Positions 1-12,408 of a stretch of DNA of 64,000 nucleotides are shown piece by piece; position 1 is the first letter of the stretch; each line of letters starts with the position of its first letter. This DNA is from Apiosordaria backusii (taxonomy: Eukaryota; Ascomycota; Sordariomycetes; Sordariales; Lasiosphaeriaceae), in contig JAUKTV010000002.1 of the NCBI GenBank assembly GCA_030549205.1, positions 62,001 through 126,000 of the forward strand, given 5' to 3'. A program made the position numbers and the translations under genes. The notes below the pieces were generated by a model. That model had not been told where the DNA came from. It saw only the letters and a list, made by a program, of their open reading frames with translations, and did no database searches.

Positions 1-1299
1 TAAAGAAAGCCGTAACTAGAGTATACTTAAAAAAATAAAGCTTTATTAGCCTATAAAAAGCCTTAATAACTTAAATAATCTTGGCTTTAAAAGATTTAAT
101 TAAAGTAGACCTATTAAAGAGTTTTATTAGTTTATAAAAGGCTTTAATAGTTTAAATAACCTTAACTTACTTAATTAAAAAAAGGTTTAAGGGGGTTATA
201 TATTTAAGGAGGTTATTAAAAATATCCCTAATATTACTATAGACTATTATAATAAATTATTTTAAGTAATATTAAAATGGTATATTAGGCTAAATTATAT
301 AGGCCTAATATTATTAAAAAAGACCAGTAAAATTACTATTAGGCTTTCAAACTTAGATTAAATAAAAGAAATAGATTTTTAATACTTAGCTTATAATAAG
401 GTTAAGGTAATGTCTCTCTAAGAAGTGGAGCTTCTAAAAAAAAGAATTCTTTTATAACGCCACATCTAGCGTTAGTTCTCTTTACAATTAATCTAATATA
501 CTACTTAAACTGCCTAAAGCTACCGTTATAGTCACGTAACTATCATATACTTATCACATACTTATTATATAGCTAAACCTTCTACTATTGAATTTAATAA
601 TAAACTTATATAATAACATTATAACTAAACCTTCCAAACGCCTCCTTTACTACCAAATTACTTATAACTATACCGATAACTCCCTCGCTAGCCTACGCTA
701 AGGCCAGACACTAACATCTATATAAAGTTAAAAAGGATTCTATTTACTACTTTTTTTTACCTTTCCTTTCCTATATTACCTACTATATTCCATTCTTATA
801 TTACCTACTATATTAAAACTTAACCGATTGCAATACTAAATATAGGTCTATCCTATATAACTTAACAACTAAAAAATAATACAAATATAATACCAATATA
901 CAATTATACTAAAAGCCTATAAATATAAAATCCTAATATAAAATAGTAATAAGGTTAAATTGGCCGATATAATAATACCTGTATTAAAAAAAGATAATAA
1001 AAAGTAAAATATAGGCCTTACCTATACTTAGGATTTAACTATATATAAGCTTAATACTTTATCTATTAAACAATACGCTAAACCTTGTTAATTTAAATAG
1101 AGGTTAATTAAACTCGATTTAAGATTATAGATTGATAATGATAATATAAGGATTTAGGATAAAGCATTTGTATAGAAAGATAAGGTAGAAGGATGGTTAA
1201 TAAAGCTAATATCGATTGCAGGTATAATAGTAAAGGCTAAGACGCCTTAATAGGTAGCCAATTTAATAGTATACTAAATAATTTAAAGATACTGTTATA

Positions 1300-4125
1300 T
1301 TGATTGTAAGTATCTGTATGTTACGTCTTGTGTATATACCACCGAACCTTAAGAAGGTTAAGGTAATAAAAAGGCTTTAATTTTCTATTATTCCGAATCT
1401 TTTTAAAGTCTTAAATTCTATTAAAGGCGATACTTTTAAAATCAAATTTATACTTTATAATAGGTTTTTTATAGTGTTAATTTTAATAGATTGAAAATCC
1501 CAGTTTAAGTAGGCTTTTTATTTACTAAATATTAAAGGATTAATTATATTAAGCGCTATAAAAGGTTTTTTTAAAAGCTTAAAGAATCGCTATAATTAGT
1601 ACCTTACTTACTTTTATTACGACGGTAGAAAAGAAATTAATTATAAATTATAAGCTTGGTTTTTTATTAAAGGCGTTGAATTTTTTATATTTAAGCCCTA
1701 TATTTATAAGTAAAATAGTTTAATTAAATGCTTTATTAGAGTATTTTTAGACCGATTATAGGCTATAATGGTATTATTATAGCTTCCTTAGTATTTATAG
1801 TACTATATAGTATTTATAGTATTTAAATTAGTTAACTGTATAGTAGTTAGTAATAGGGACTTTATTTCTTATTAAATACTTTATAATAAATTAAAGCCTT
1901 CCCTTTTCTATAAGTTAGATTTAAGTTAGTTTAAGGCTATAGGCTTTTTTATAGAGCTCCTTATTTTTATTAAAAAAAGATTTAAAGCTTTAAAACTATA
2001 GGCTTATATAAAGTTTAGTAAGTTATTGGCTATTTTTAGAAATAAGACCTATTAAGTATAAATATTGGTTAAAAGGGCAATAGTAAAATCTTCCTTTATT
2101 AATATAGTAAACGAGCTTACTATAATTTAAAGTATTATTGCTATTTTAAAAGGGGATTTAGACTGAAGGAGGGTAAAGCTATTATAATTAGTGAATAAAG
2201 ATAGCGACCTATACTTTAAAAAATTTCTTAATAGTAAATTAATTAGTAGACTTATTAAAATTTAAAAGGCTATAATTAATAGTAGTTTAAAGCCTTTTAA
2301 TAGGCTTATTATAGGCTTTAAGGCCGGCTTAGAACCTTCTATTAAAGACTACTTACTAATGGAAGTAAAAGAACTATAGTTAAATATAAATGAAAATATT
2401 AAAATAGGTACTAGCTAATTTATTAAATTAATTTTAATTAGGATTAAGGCCTATTATTATAAGGCCTTTAGGGGTCTTTTTAGTATTAGTTTATTACCTT
2501 AAATATTAAAATAAATGTTAAAGAACTTTGAAAAATCCTATTGGTTAAAAGCTATATATAGTAAATTTAAATAAATAGTTAATTAAAGAACCTTTAAGTT
2601 CCTTTCTTAAAGTACTCTCCTTAAAGACTATATATTATTAATTAGTAAGTTAGTATTATATAAAAAGACCGATAAAGAAAATAGGCTTTTAAAATTTAAA
2701 GTTAGGTTAATTATTAAAGGATTTTTATAAAAGGAAGGTTTAGATTTTATAAAGACCTTTACTTTTATTATTATACTACTTACTTAGTATATATTATTAA
2801 TTATAGTAGTTTTATTAAATTAGGAAATAAAGTAGATCGATTTTATAAAGGTATTTTTTAATAGCTATTTAAAAGAAGAGAATTATATAGCTATATTCGA
2901 AGGCTTTTATAAATTTTATTAAAAAGTAAATTCGGCTATTAAAGTAAAGCTATATAAGTAAGGCTTTAAGTTTAAAATTAATTAAATAATTTACTTTTTT
3001 AAAGCCTTATATAGTTTAAAATAAAGCTTTAGACTTTAGTAGGTAAAACTTATTAAACTATTAAAAGAAAAGGATTTTATAATGTTAATTTTTAACTTTA
3101 CTATTTTCTATAATCTTAAAGTTAGGATTTTTATAGTAATCTATATTAATGATTATTTAATTATAGGTTTTAATAAAGCCTATATTTAATAGTTTAAGAA
3201 AAGTTTAAATAAGGTTTACCTGATAGAAAATAAAAGGCCGGCTTTCTTTTTTTTAAGTATTTAAATAATAAGGGATAGGCGTCGTTTTCTTTTATAGTTT
3301 AATTAAGCTTAGTATATATAAAAGGCAATTAAAACCTTTGGCTTTGAAAATAGTTATAAAATATTAATTCTTTTATAGTTTAGAATAGTAGTTTAATATA
3401 AGGACTTTAAATTAAAAGAAAGCTTTATAAGTAAGTCGGATTATAAGCTATTTTAATATATAGTAGGTACTATAATGTATTTAATAACTTAAATAAAACT
3501 TAATATTGTTTTTATAGTATAGTAGCTTTTAAAGAGTATATAGTAGCTTACTATAGTAAGCTTAAATGCCGTTAAAAATCTTTTAAAGTATTTAAACGGT
3601 ATAGAGAATTTAGTAATTGCCTACGGTTATGATTCTATTAAATATATTAGAAAAGAAGGTACTATAGTTATTGTAAAGAAGGGTACTATAGTACTTATAG
3701 GCTTTATAAATTCAGACTTTATAGGGGATTTAAAGGGTTTAAAATCTACTTATAGCTTTATATTTAAAATAGCCGGAAACCTTATAAACTAGAAATTAAA
3801 GAAGGCTAGTATTATAAACCTTTTTACTTTAAAGGCTGAAATTAATATACTTATTGAGGCTATTTATAAGGCTTTATAAATTAAGGAAGTTTATAAAAAA
3901 TTAGAATATACCTTAATAAGCTTTACCTTACTATATAGTAATAATATTAGTTCTATAATAACTACCTATAACTTAGCCTTTTATAATTGTATTAAGTATA
4001 TACTTTTAAAATACTATTAAATTAGGAAGCAAGTTAGGACGTTTAAAGTCACTATTAATTACCTAAATATTAAGTAAATGCTGGCTAATAGGCTAATTAA
4101 ATTACTAGCTAGCTAGAAATTTAAG
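1300..4125 (+). mobile_element. Ty1/Copia retrotransposon pol relic (RIP-degraded)
   Basis: Reading through stops, the plus strand keeps the order of a Copia polyprotein. Reverse transcriptase starts near 2520, with a KxRLIxKGF–KEGLDF-like block near 2700–2755. The 'KALYSLK' block, equivalent to KALYGLKQSPRLW, lies near 3003–3040, followed by 'YINDYLIIG' for the YVDDLLIIG catalytic box near 3143–3170. 'VGTIMYL' lies near 3464, an RNase H 'SDFIGDLKGLKSTY' segment near 3712–3760, and the typical end 'MLANRLIKLLA' near 4079–4111. The integrase part (about 1400–1900) is only faintly recognisable. Changed residues are those expected from C-to-T transitions, such as Q or W codons turned into stops. 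No intact long terminal repeats could be identified. The element is dead. Confidence 0.8.
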
Positions 4126-5279
4126 ACCTTTATAGGTTTTTTAGGTTTAAGGAATAAGCCTATAAAGGAAAAGTTAATAGAGGAATAGATTAGAAAACCA
4201 CCCTCTCTATATTTAATTTTCCTTTATAAATTAGCTTAAAAGTAATTGTTTAACGATTAAAATATATAGGCCTTAATACCTTATATACCTTTATATTTAG
4301 TTTTTTAGTTAGTTAATTATTTTATTAGTTTTAACTTACTACAGTAAGCCTTAAATTTAAATCTAAGCCTACCACTTACTATAAACAAAGGAGGGGTATT
4401 AAACTAAGTCCCTATAAGGCCTAAAGCTTCGTCGGCAGACCAAATATAGGACCTAAATTTATAGTAAATAGCTACTATTATACTATATAGTAAAAGCTTA
4501 AGTTAAAAAGCCTATCTATTAGCTACTTAATACTTAATCAGTACCTTACTTTACTGCAGGACTATTCAAAGGCCTACATCCTACTAACCAGTAGGCCAAA
4601 CTACCTATAATTTTATATTTAGGCTACTAAGGCCTACTACTATAGGCAATATAAGTGGCCTAATCCTAACCCTACGTTAACCTGCACTTTAAGTTAAACA
4701 TACTAAGTTTCGCGGCCTATTTTATATAGCCGTAAGTCAATTTCTAAAGTACTATAAACCATACTAACTTAACTGCTTATAAGACTTGTAGCCAACTACT
4801 GGGCTGGCCAAATTAGCTAAGAATTAGTAGGCCTATAGTTAAGTAAGTATATTACTACTATATTAAATTATAGGCCTATAGGCCCTATAGGTTAAAAACT
4901 ATAGAGGGTTTGATAAATGATTTATAGGGCTTAGTAAACCTTAGGGTTAATTAAGCTGTACTTTGGCCTATTTGCTTGCTGGGGTGTACGAGGTATTGTA
5001 CGTTAGTTGGTAGATATGTGGTAGAGGTTGAGTATGAACTTTACTATAGAGAATATTATAGTGGATTTATAGAAGGCTAGTACTACAATACAATTGTTTA
5101 CCTACTATATTTCTATTCTGCAGTACCTACATGGTGCTGCACTCTAGTACACCAGCACTGAGCTATAGGTATTACGCGTAAGACTTCCGCTACACTGTAA
5201 GCTAGTGTGTGAGCACTAATTACAGGGCCCTTAGGCCTGTAATTGGCCATACCTATTCCAATAATATTACCTTAAATAA

Positions 5280-6020
5280 GGGCTTATTATTTATTAATAA
5301 CTTCTAAACTTACTTATATAAATATCTATCGGTTTCTTATTGCTTAAATACCGTATATTATTTGTAGACCGATGGATAGACCGAACGGTAAAACTAAATT
5401 CTAAAGTACTATCTATATATATACTGCTTCTATAATCAGTCCGATTAAGCTAATTACCTCTTTTTAATTAAAAATACCTATAATATTTCTTAATATTTAG
5501 CTACTTATAATAGCCTAGCCTATCTTCTATATAGATATTATCTAAAGCGATTTAACGATCTGGTTATACTAGTAATAAGTAATATCTTCGCTATAAATAA
5601 CCGCTTTAATAATATAATATAATACTATAAGTAAATGGTAAAAATATTAAAATATACTAATAAATTATATATTAAATATTATAATAAAAAAAGAAAAGAC
5701 TAATAGTTTAAAAAGTAAAATTAAATTATACTATCGATTAAGAACTTTAATTAAAAGTACTTTAATAAGAAACTTTCGAATAAATTTATTAAACTTTTTA
5801 AAGTACTTAAAGTTATAGGAAATTGGAAAATAGTATATTAACTAAATCTTTCTCGACAATTCTATATTTATAACGTCTTTCCTATTTTAATTTTAAAACT
5901 GTTTATAAGTCATTAAGTTACCGCTATTTAATAGTAAAAAGTTATAAATATAAAGTTTTAACTTTAAAGCTATAAGGTTAAAAGTATTTTAGAATATCGA
6001 AGTCCTTTTAAGAGCTGTTA
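5280..6020 (+). mobile_element. Ty3/Gypsy integrase C-terminus and chromodomain-proximal relic
   Basis: From about 5350 the plus strand reads, through stops, as the Gypsy integrase signature AYxPxTDGxTERxNxxLExYLR, followed by YCxYNQxDWAxYLPL and AEFAYNN-like remnants. From about 5745 it continues as 'NIKTKR-SNKKLSNKF' and 'LFKVLKVIGN', then an 'RQFYIYNVFPILIL' stretch. That corresponds to the region 'NIKTxRPSKKLDxKxxGPFxV…HPVFHVSLLEP' in active elements. Only the 3' part of pol is visible and the reverse transcriptase was not found. It is in the same orientation as the Copia relic about 1.2 kb upstream. Inactivated by RIP. Confidence 0.72.
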
Positions 6021-9000
6021 ATACTTTATTAAATAATTAAAGTTTCTAAAGGAAGATAATTTATAAAAACCTTAAGAAAATTTCGATAGGAACCTAATAG
6101 AATAATATAAAGCGGCACTTTATAAAAGTTATTAATAAAAAGAGCTAATAGTATAATAATAAAAAAAGGCGGCGGGTTATAATATTTATATAGTAAATGT
6201 ATTTAAAAAGTAAAAACTATTTCTATAAAAATAAAAAAAAGAATAACCTAGTATTATAATTATAGCCTTAAGGCTACTTTCTTAAAAAGAAGGGAAAGGA
6301 GGAGAAAATAAAGTAAAAGACTATAAAAAGTTAATAATAGTCCTATACTTTAAGGGCAATGGATTTATAAGAAAATAAGGGGCTTTTGCCTTTTATCTTT
6401 AAAAGTTAAGCTACTCGGTATAAGGAGGAGCAGCAGTAGGGTGTATAGGAGTAGTATAGATAGTATGGCTATTATATAAAGTAAAGTTATACTATTTTAA
6501 AGAGTTAGGATTTAAAAGATTAACGCTAAAGGTACGACCTTAATATACTATAACAAGACCGACGTTTAAAGAGGGGACCTTTTTTTAAAAATTAACGCTT
6601 TAAAAGTATATTAGGGATATATAATAATTATAAATAAAATATACTTATAAAGTAGGTAAAGAGAAAGGTTATATTAAGTATAAGAAAGTTAAATTATATA
6701 AATTTAAAGTAAGTAAATCGGTAGAGGATCCTTTTTAAAATTTTACTTTAAGTAGTAATAGTATATTTTAATTGTGTATTTTCGGCGTGCTTAATAATAA
6801 AGGAGGTAATAAGGTTTTAAAGTATTTATTCTATACTTTTAAAATAGAAAGTTATAGTATTAGTAAGGTAAGCGAAAGTTATATTTAAAGTAAAGATAAC
6901 GGTAATAATCGGAATAATAGAGGTAATAATAAGGATAGTGGAAGTAGGGTAAAAGATAATAGTTAAGGTCTTTTTTATATAATAGAAAATATATTAAATA
7001 TAAGTTTAAACTTTAATAATATCTTAAAAGTATTAGTACTTTACGATAATAATATTAATAAAAAAGGAACTTTTAATTATTTAAAAGAAGTAAGTAGCGG
7101 TAATATTAAAGGAATGGAAGTCTTTTATTAAAGTTAAATTCTAAATTATAAAGTTAATATAGTTAAATTAAATATAATAAAAAGGCGAAATCTTTTTTTT
7201 TTTAATATTATTACTATACTTAAAGTTAAAGAGTTTATTTTTAATTATTATTAAGTAAAATATTGGCTTTTATAAAGGTTTTAAAATCTATTTACTATTA
7301 TTAATATAATTATAGTATATAAAGATTATACTTTCTTTTAAAGATAGGTAGGTTTATAGGATTATATATCTTTCTTTTTACGGTATGAATACTATAGTAA
7401 TATTTTACTTTATTAATTAATATAGTATTTACAATTGAAATATAACGATCTTACCTTTATTATTAGATTAAGATTAGTAAAGGTAGTTTACTTTTTTTTT
7501 TTTTATTAATATAACGGACGTAATTAATTATATATTAATATAATATATACGATATATAGACGATAGGGCTTATAGTATAAAAGTAAAGATAGGGTTATTG
7601 TTATTATCATTATTATTATTATTATTATCTTTATCCTTTTATAAATTATAATTAAAGTATATATATTATAAGGATTAAATAAAAAATATTTACTATATAG
7701 CGGTACTTATAAAAAAAGAAAAAGACTAAAGGACCTTTTTTATTATTATCCTTAAAAAGATTATTTTTAAACGTATTAATAGTGGTAATAACGGTATCGA
7801 TAATTAAAAGAAAGGTAATTACAGTAAATATATTATTAATATTATTTATAATTAATTAGATTATATTTTTAGCGTATATAGCTTACTTTTATTATAAAAA
7901 TTACTTATAAATTTAAAGAGTTTATTAATAAATATTAAGTTAACGGTTTATTTAGGAGGTATTTATAAGGAAGGGATATTTATAAAGTAAAAAGAAGGTT
8001 ATTAGTATTTTAAAAAGATATTAAATTAATGATTATTAAGTGATGAATAAATAAGGTAATTTATAAAATAAAAAATAAAAACTTTATAAAATGCTTAAAT
8101 TTAAGAAATGAAAATTCTACTATTAATTAATAATTAATAGTTATAAAGTTATTATTAATAAAGTAAATATTATATAAGTAACCGTAAGGAAGAGTTTATT
8201 AAAGTGGAAGAGGTTATAAAAGGAAAGAAAGTAAGGTAGTAATAATTATAAGAATTTAATTAAAGTAATTGGAAGTTAGAAATTAAGAATAGAAGTTTTA
8301 AATAATTATATATTATTAATAATAATAATTTAAAGTAATACAATAGACTATATTTACTTTAATTATAATAACCGTTATAAAGGAGAATTACTTAATAGGA
8401 GAATCCTCTATATATATCCTTTATAAATAGACAGTTTATAAATACTATAAATACTATTTAAAGGCAATTAAGGAAAAGAAGGTTTATTAACTTTTTCTTT
8501 TCTACCTTCTTTTTTCTTTCTTAACTTTATTTAACATTCTTATCCTTCCTTTCTTTTCTTTACATTTCTATTTAACGGTACTTTCTTTAATTTCTTATAA
8601 TATATTACTAAAGACTTATTATTATTATAAGGTTTTTCGTTTTTATAAGTGTATTTTTAAGCTTTATTTATAATATAGAGGTAATTAATCGGCGATTATT
8701 TATCTTTTTTTAAATAAAAATATCGCCCTTTTTTATTAAGTATTATCGCTATACTTTTATTAAAGGATATAATTATTTAGTATTTACTTTTAATAATGAC
8801 CTTATTTTTAGAACCTCTATTATTAATAGTTATAATGTAAAGGTACTTTATTTACAATCTATTAACGTTGTTTTTTATAGTCCTTTTTATACTTCTTTCT
8901 TTTTTTAATTATTACTATTATTATATTTATAAAGGAAAGCCGATCCTTTTATACCTAGGTTTACTGTAGTTCTGTCAGTTATTTAACCCTTTTGGCTTAA

Positions 9001-9638
9001 CTTATTACTGTAAAAAAATTAAGGGCAGTTTTTAAGGATAGGAATTTAAAAAGGAGGAGGCCTTATTAAGGTGTAATTTAGAAGGCCTAAAGAATAATAG
9101 TTTAAGTTAAGACGGTAGTATTTATTAGTTAGCTTATAATAGGCCTATTGGACTTATTAATATAGTATATATACTATAGTTACGATAGTTAAATGTTTAC
9201 ATTATATATTTGGTTAATAGTTAAATTAAAGTAAGCCGAAGGATTTTAGGATTAAAAGAGATCTTTAAAGGACGTAGCTGAACCTAGATAGCCAGTAAGG
9301 TATATAGGGTAGTATAGGAAGATAGGAATTTTAGGGAAGTTTAGAGTTTAGTATAGGTAAAATAATATACTTACATTATATTATTATCGTATATCCGTTG
9401 TGAACGCATCGCTATTATAATGTAAGCCATTTGCCTAGCCTTACACTCTGACGTGTAGAAACTTCCTGACAGTTCTACTGTAACTAACAGTTCTGTTCTA
9501 GGCTACTATTGTAAGTATTAACTAATAGTTGCAAGTATTATATAACAGTTAATTTAAAGTAATAGTTTAAAGGCCTAGTAAATAATTATTAATATTCTAG
9601 CCCTACCTTAATATTTTTTCTATATCTATACTATCCTT

Positions 9639-10553
9639 TTACTCTTCTTCCTTTTCCTTCTTCTCTTCCTTCTTAACCTTCCCCCTACATACAGGACAAG
9701 TATCACTTCTCCTTAACCAAGGTAAAATACACCCTCTATGAAATATATGCCTACACTTTAGTAACTCCGCTACCTCCCTTTCTATCCCTTCTAAACAAAT
9801 CACACATATAACCCCCTTCTTCTCCTCCTCTTTCCCTTTCCCCTCTCTGATCTTTCTAACCTTTATTAAATCTTCTACATTATTACCATCATCCTTATTA
9901 ATCCTATTAAAAATATCCCGCTCTGGCCTATCCCACTCTTCATTATTATCCTCATCGTTAGCAAATGCCTGCTGCTCTTCCTCAAAATACTCCTCCTGAA
10001 TCTACTCCGGAAGGGGCTCTAGCTCTAGGTTTGGCAGGATATCCCAGTCTAGGTTAAAGTGTCAGAGTAGAGCTAAAGCCATAACGTCGTCTTCTGGTTG
10101 GGGGGTTTCTACCGTCGTATGCGTGTAGTTAGTTGCGAACCGGCGGGCGAAGAGGGTTTGTAGGTAGGTAAGGGGGGTAGGAGGGTTGGCGTTTATGGGC
10201 GCTTGGGAGCGCTGCGCTGGGGTTGCTTGGGCCAGCTCTGGGTTCGGCGGGACATCCCAGTCCAGGTTGAAGTGTCGGAGCAGAGCCAGAGCCATGACGT
10301 CGTCTTCTGGCTGGGGGGTCTCTACCGTCGTATGCGCGTAGTTGGTTGCGAACCGGCGGGCGAAGAGGGCTTGCAGGTGGGTAAGGGGGGTGGGGGAGTT
10401 GGTGTTTGTAGGCGCTTGGGAGCGCTGCGCTGGGGTCACTTGGGAGCGCTGCGCTGGGGTAGTTTGGAAGCGCTGCGCTGGGGTAGTTTGGGAGCGCTGC
10501 GCTGGGATAGTTTGAGAGCGCGAGCTAGTGTTAATTACTGTAATATTAACCAT
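9639..10553 (-). pseudogene. RING-H2 zinc-finger protein, disrupted by two RIP-type stops
   Basis: One minus-strand frame runs from ATG at 10553 to TAA at 9639–9641 (304 codons plus stop), interrupted only by TGA at 10062–10064 and TAG at 10002–10004. The N-terminus has four to five copies of an 8-residue TTPAQRSQ unit (24-bp repeats, about 10410–10520). A segment of about 60 residues follows, present twice in tandem and ending RHFNLDWD. Next come an acidic stretch and, near the C-terminus (about 9660–9815), a canonical RING-H2 finger: Cys-x2-Cys-x13-Cys-x1-His-x2-His-x2-Cys-x10-Cys-x2-Cys. Such fingers recruit E2 enzymes in ubiquitin ligation. The first stop replaces the Arg codon CGA present in the unmutated copy of the internal repeat, so RIP is the likely cause. 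The proximal half is GC-rich and spared. A truncated 163-residue product without the RING could still be made. Confidence 0.75.
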
Positions 10554-11265
10554 CTTAGTTTTTTTTTTTTTTTTTTAAGATTTAAGGCCTTGATTTGAAG
10601 CCTTATTAGGCAGTCTTTTAAGTTACTAATCGTAAGTAAATTAAAAAACTTGACCTAACTGTAAGTAAGTATTAAAGAAAAGCTTTAAGTTTAACTGTAA
10701 TATTAGATTGGAAAGTAGTACCTTCACCGTAGATGAGTGACAAAAGAAGCTTTTATCGTCAATAGGAAAAGATGGCTGCGAGAAAAGAAAAGAAGAAAAT
10801 TATTAAAAGCTGGCGAGCTGGCCGAGAATAAATACCCTTTGGGACCTGGCCTGTGCACGCTTGCAAATTTTGGATGGAGACTGTGAAATGTCTGTGCTTG
10901 CATTGAGGACGGACCCACCGTGGCGAAATGGCACGTGAAAGAGCAAGTGGTTCTGGTTGTGGCTGGTGAGGTGGGAAGTAAGTGTGGGTAAGCGTGTGGC
11001 TGGGGAAGCTGGTGGCAGCGTCATCGCATTGGTGGACAGTTGAAGCTTCGAGGGAGCTCCTGAACGCAATCGCATATCGCATCGCATATCGCCGGCTTGC
11101 TTGTCGGCAGCGAACACGACGACAACTAGAAGACCAACCCGAAACCAACCCAACTCAATCAAATTAAACGGATATATCTCAACCTTCCAAACCCGCCCAG
11201 CCCATCAATCACCAACCCAATCCTCCACAACCCATCCCTCCGTCGGTCCTCAACCCCCTCCCATC
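10554..11265. other. Intergenic, no gene seen
   Basis: This gap lies between the divergently transcribed RING pseudogene and the small membrane protein gene. It begins with a T-run at 10560–10576 and is still partly AT-rich up to about 10720, which suggests the fading edge of RIP. Normal composition follows. It probably contains both promoters. The open frames inside overlap each other on both strands and look non-coding. Confidence 0.5.
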
Positions 11266-11926
11266 ATGAAGCGAATACCCCTCCTCCCCTCCCTCCTCCT
11301 CCTCCTCCTCTCATCTCTCGGCCTAGTCTCAGCCTGTACGTTATCATCTCAACACCCCCCCCCTCCCCTCCCGCATGCTAACATACCATCTCCCAGCCGC
11401 CCCAACCTTCTGCAAATGCACCTGCTTCACAAACAGCACCATCATCCCCCTCGGCCCAATCCACGATCCCCCTCCCTCCCCAGCAAACCCACCACCATCC
11501 TCCCCTCCCTCTCTCCTATCCCGACGAACCTCCTCCAACTCCTGCACCCAATGCAACCGCGCCTTCTGCCTCAAATACAACCTCCCCATCTGCAAAGATG
11601 CCGAAGAAAAAGACGTCGTCACCTCCTGCTTCCAGCGCGACAGCAACAAGGACAAGATTATTGTCTGGGGGTTTATCCTTGGGACGGCAGGCCTACTAAG
11701 CTGGGCGGGAATAAGAAAGGTTATTGAGGGGAGGATACAGAAGCAGAGGCAGGCGGGGAGGGATACTTCATCCGGGTTGCTGGGGGCGATAGGGGGTTTC
11801 GTTGGTGGGGCAAGAGTGGGAGGGAATAATGGGGGGCTGACAAGGAGGGGGACGACTGGTGGTGGTGGTGGTGACGGGCAGGGGAGGTACAGTCCGTTAG
11901 GAGAGGGAGGTGCTGCTGGGAGGTGA
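11266..11926 (+). CDS. Small secretory-pathway membrane protein with Cys-rich lumenal domain
   Basis: Two exons, 11266–11335 and 11397–11926, are joined over a 61-bp intron with a GTACGT donor, a GCTAAC branch site and CAG acceptor. The product is 199 residues. The start gives a strong signal peptide with a Leu run (MKRIPLLPS then Leu-rich, cleavage likely after LVSA). A lumenal part with a CKCTC motif, CTQC and further cysteines follows, then one membrane segment around 'IIVWGFILGTAGLLSWAGI'. The tail is Arg/Gly-rich and low-complexity. This is a type-I membrane topology. The cysteine pattern followed by a membrane anchor resembles an uncharacterised conserved fungal protein, but I cannot assign a function. 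The start ATG was chosen because it alone supplies the signal sequence. Confidence 0.72.
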
Positions 11927-12408
11927 TGAGGGTGAATATATATGGCTTGGAGGTCATGATATCAAACTGGAATGGGTGTTTGGGCGTTATGGGAACAGTG
12001 ATTGGATTAGGAATCTATCAAAAGGAATAGCACGGGTCACAAACGGCGCCGAGAAATAATTGTCAAGATCTTTTTTATTTCCTCAAATTACTCCCCTCCC
12101 TCTGGGACACCTGCTCGCAAAAAGGTTTCATTATGCGGCACCACGAACCAACCTCCCCTCCATCAACCCCATTTTTGTTGGAAAAAAACGACATGTATAA
12201 AGCCTGCTCGTGTGTATCCCCCAAGGTTGCTTTTTTGTGTCTCCCATCCCATGATACTGACACTTTTTTTGCCTCCCGCTTCCCTGTTTTTAAAAAACCC
12301 ATTCATCCGCTTTTGTTTTCACCGCCCGATACCAATCCCAGAAACCCCTTGTCGAGGCAAAAACTCCCTGAAGTACAAAGCATTTCCCGTCCTGTCGAAG
12401 GTAAGGTC

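Larger units (their letters stand above)
1..9638. repeat. AT-rich RIP-mutated transposon graveyard
   Basis: Nearly ten kilobases are extremely AT-rich, dense in TpA and stop codons in every frame, and hold no open frame of useful length. The border with normal sequence is sharp, between about 9.6 and 10.1 kb. Two retroelement relics can still be read through the mutated codons (separate entries). The rest, including 1–1300, 4130–5280 and 6030–9630, shows no gene that I recognise. A short palindrome with arms AATTACAGG/CCTGTAATT sits near 5219–5245, and an (ATT)n microsatellite near 7600–7628. The base bias is what RIP produces in Pezizomycotina. That it is RIP rather than simple AT drift is supported by the copy comparison inside the neighbouring RING gene. 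Confidence 0.9.
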
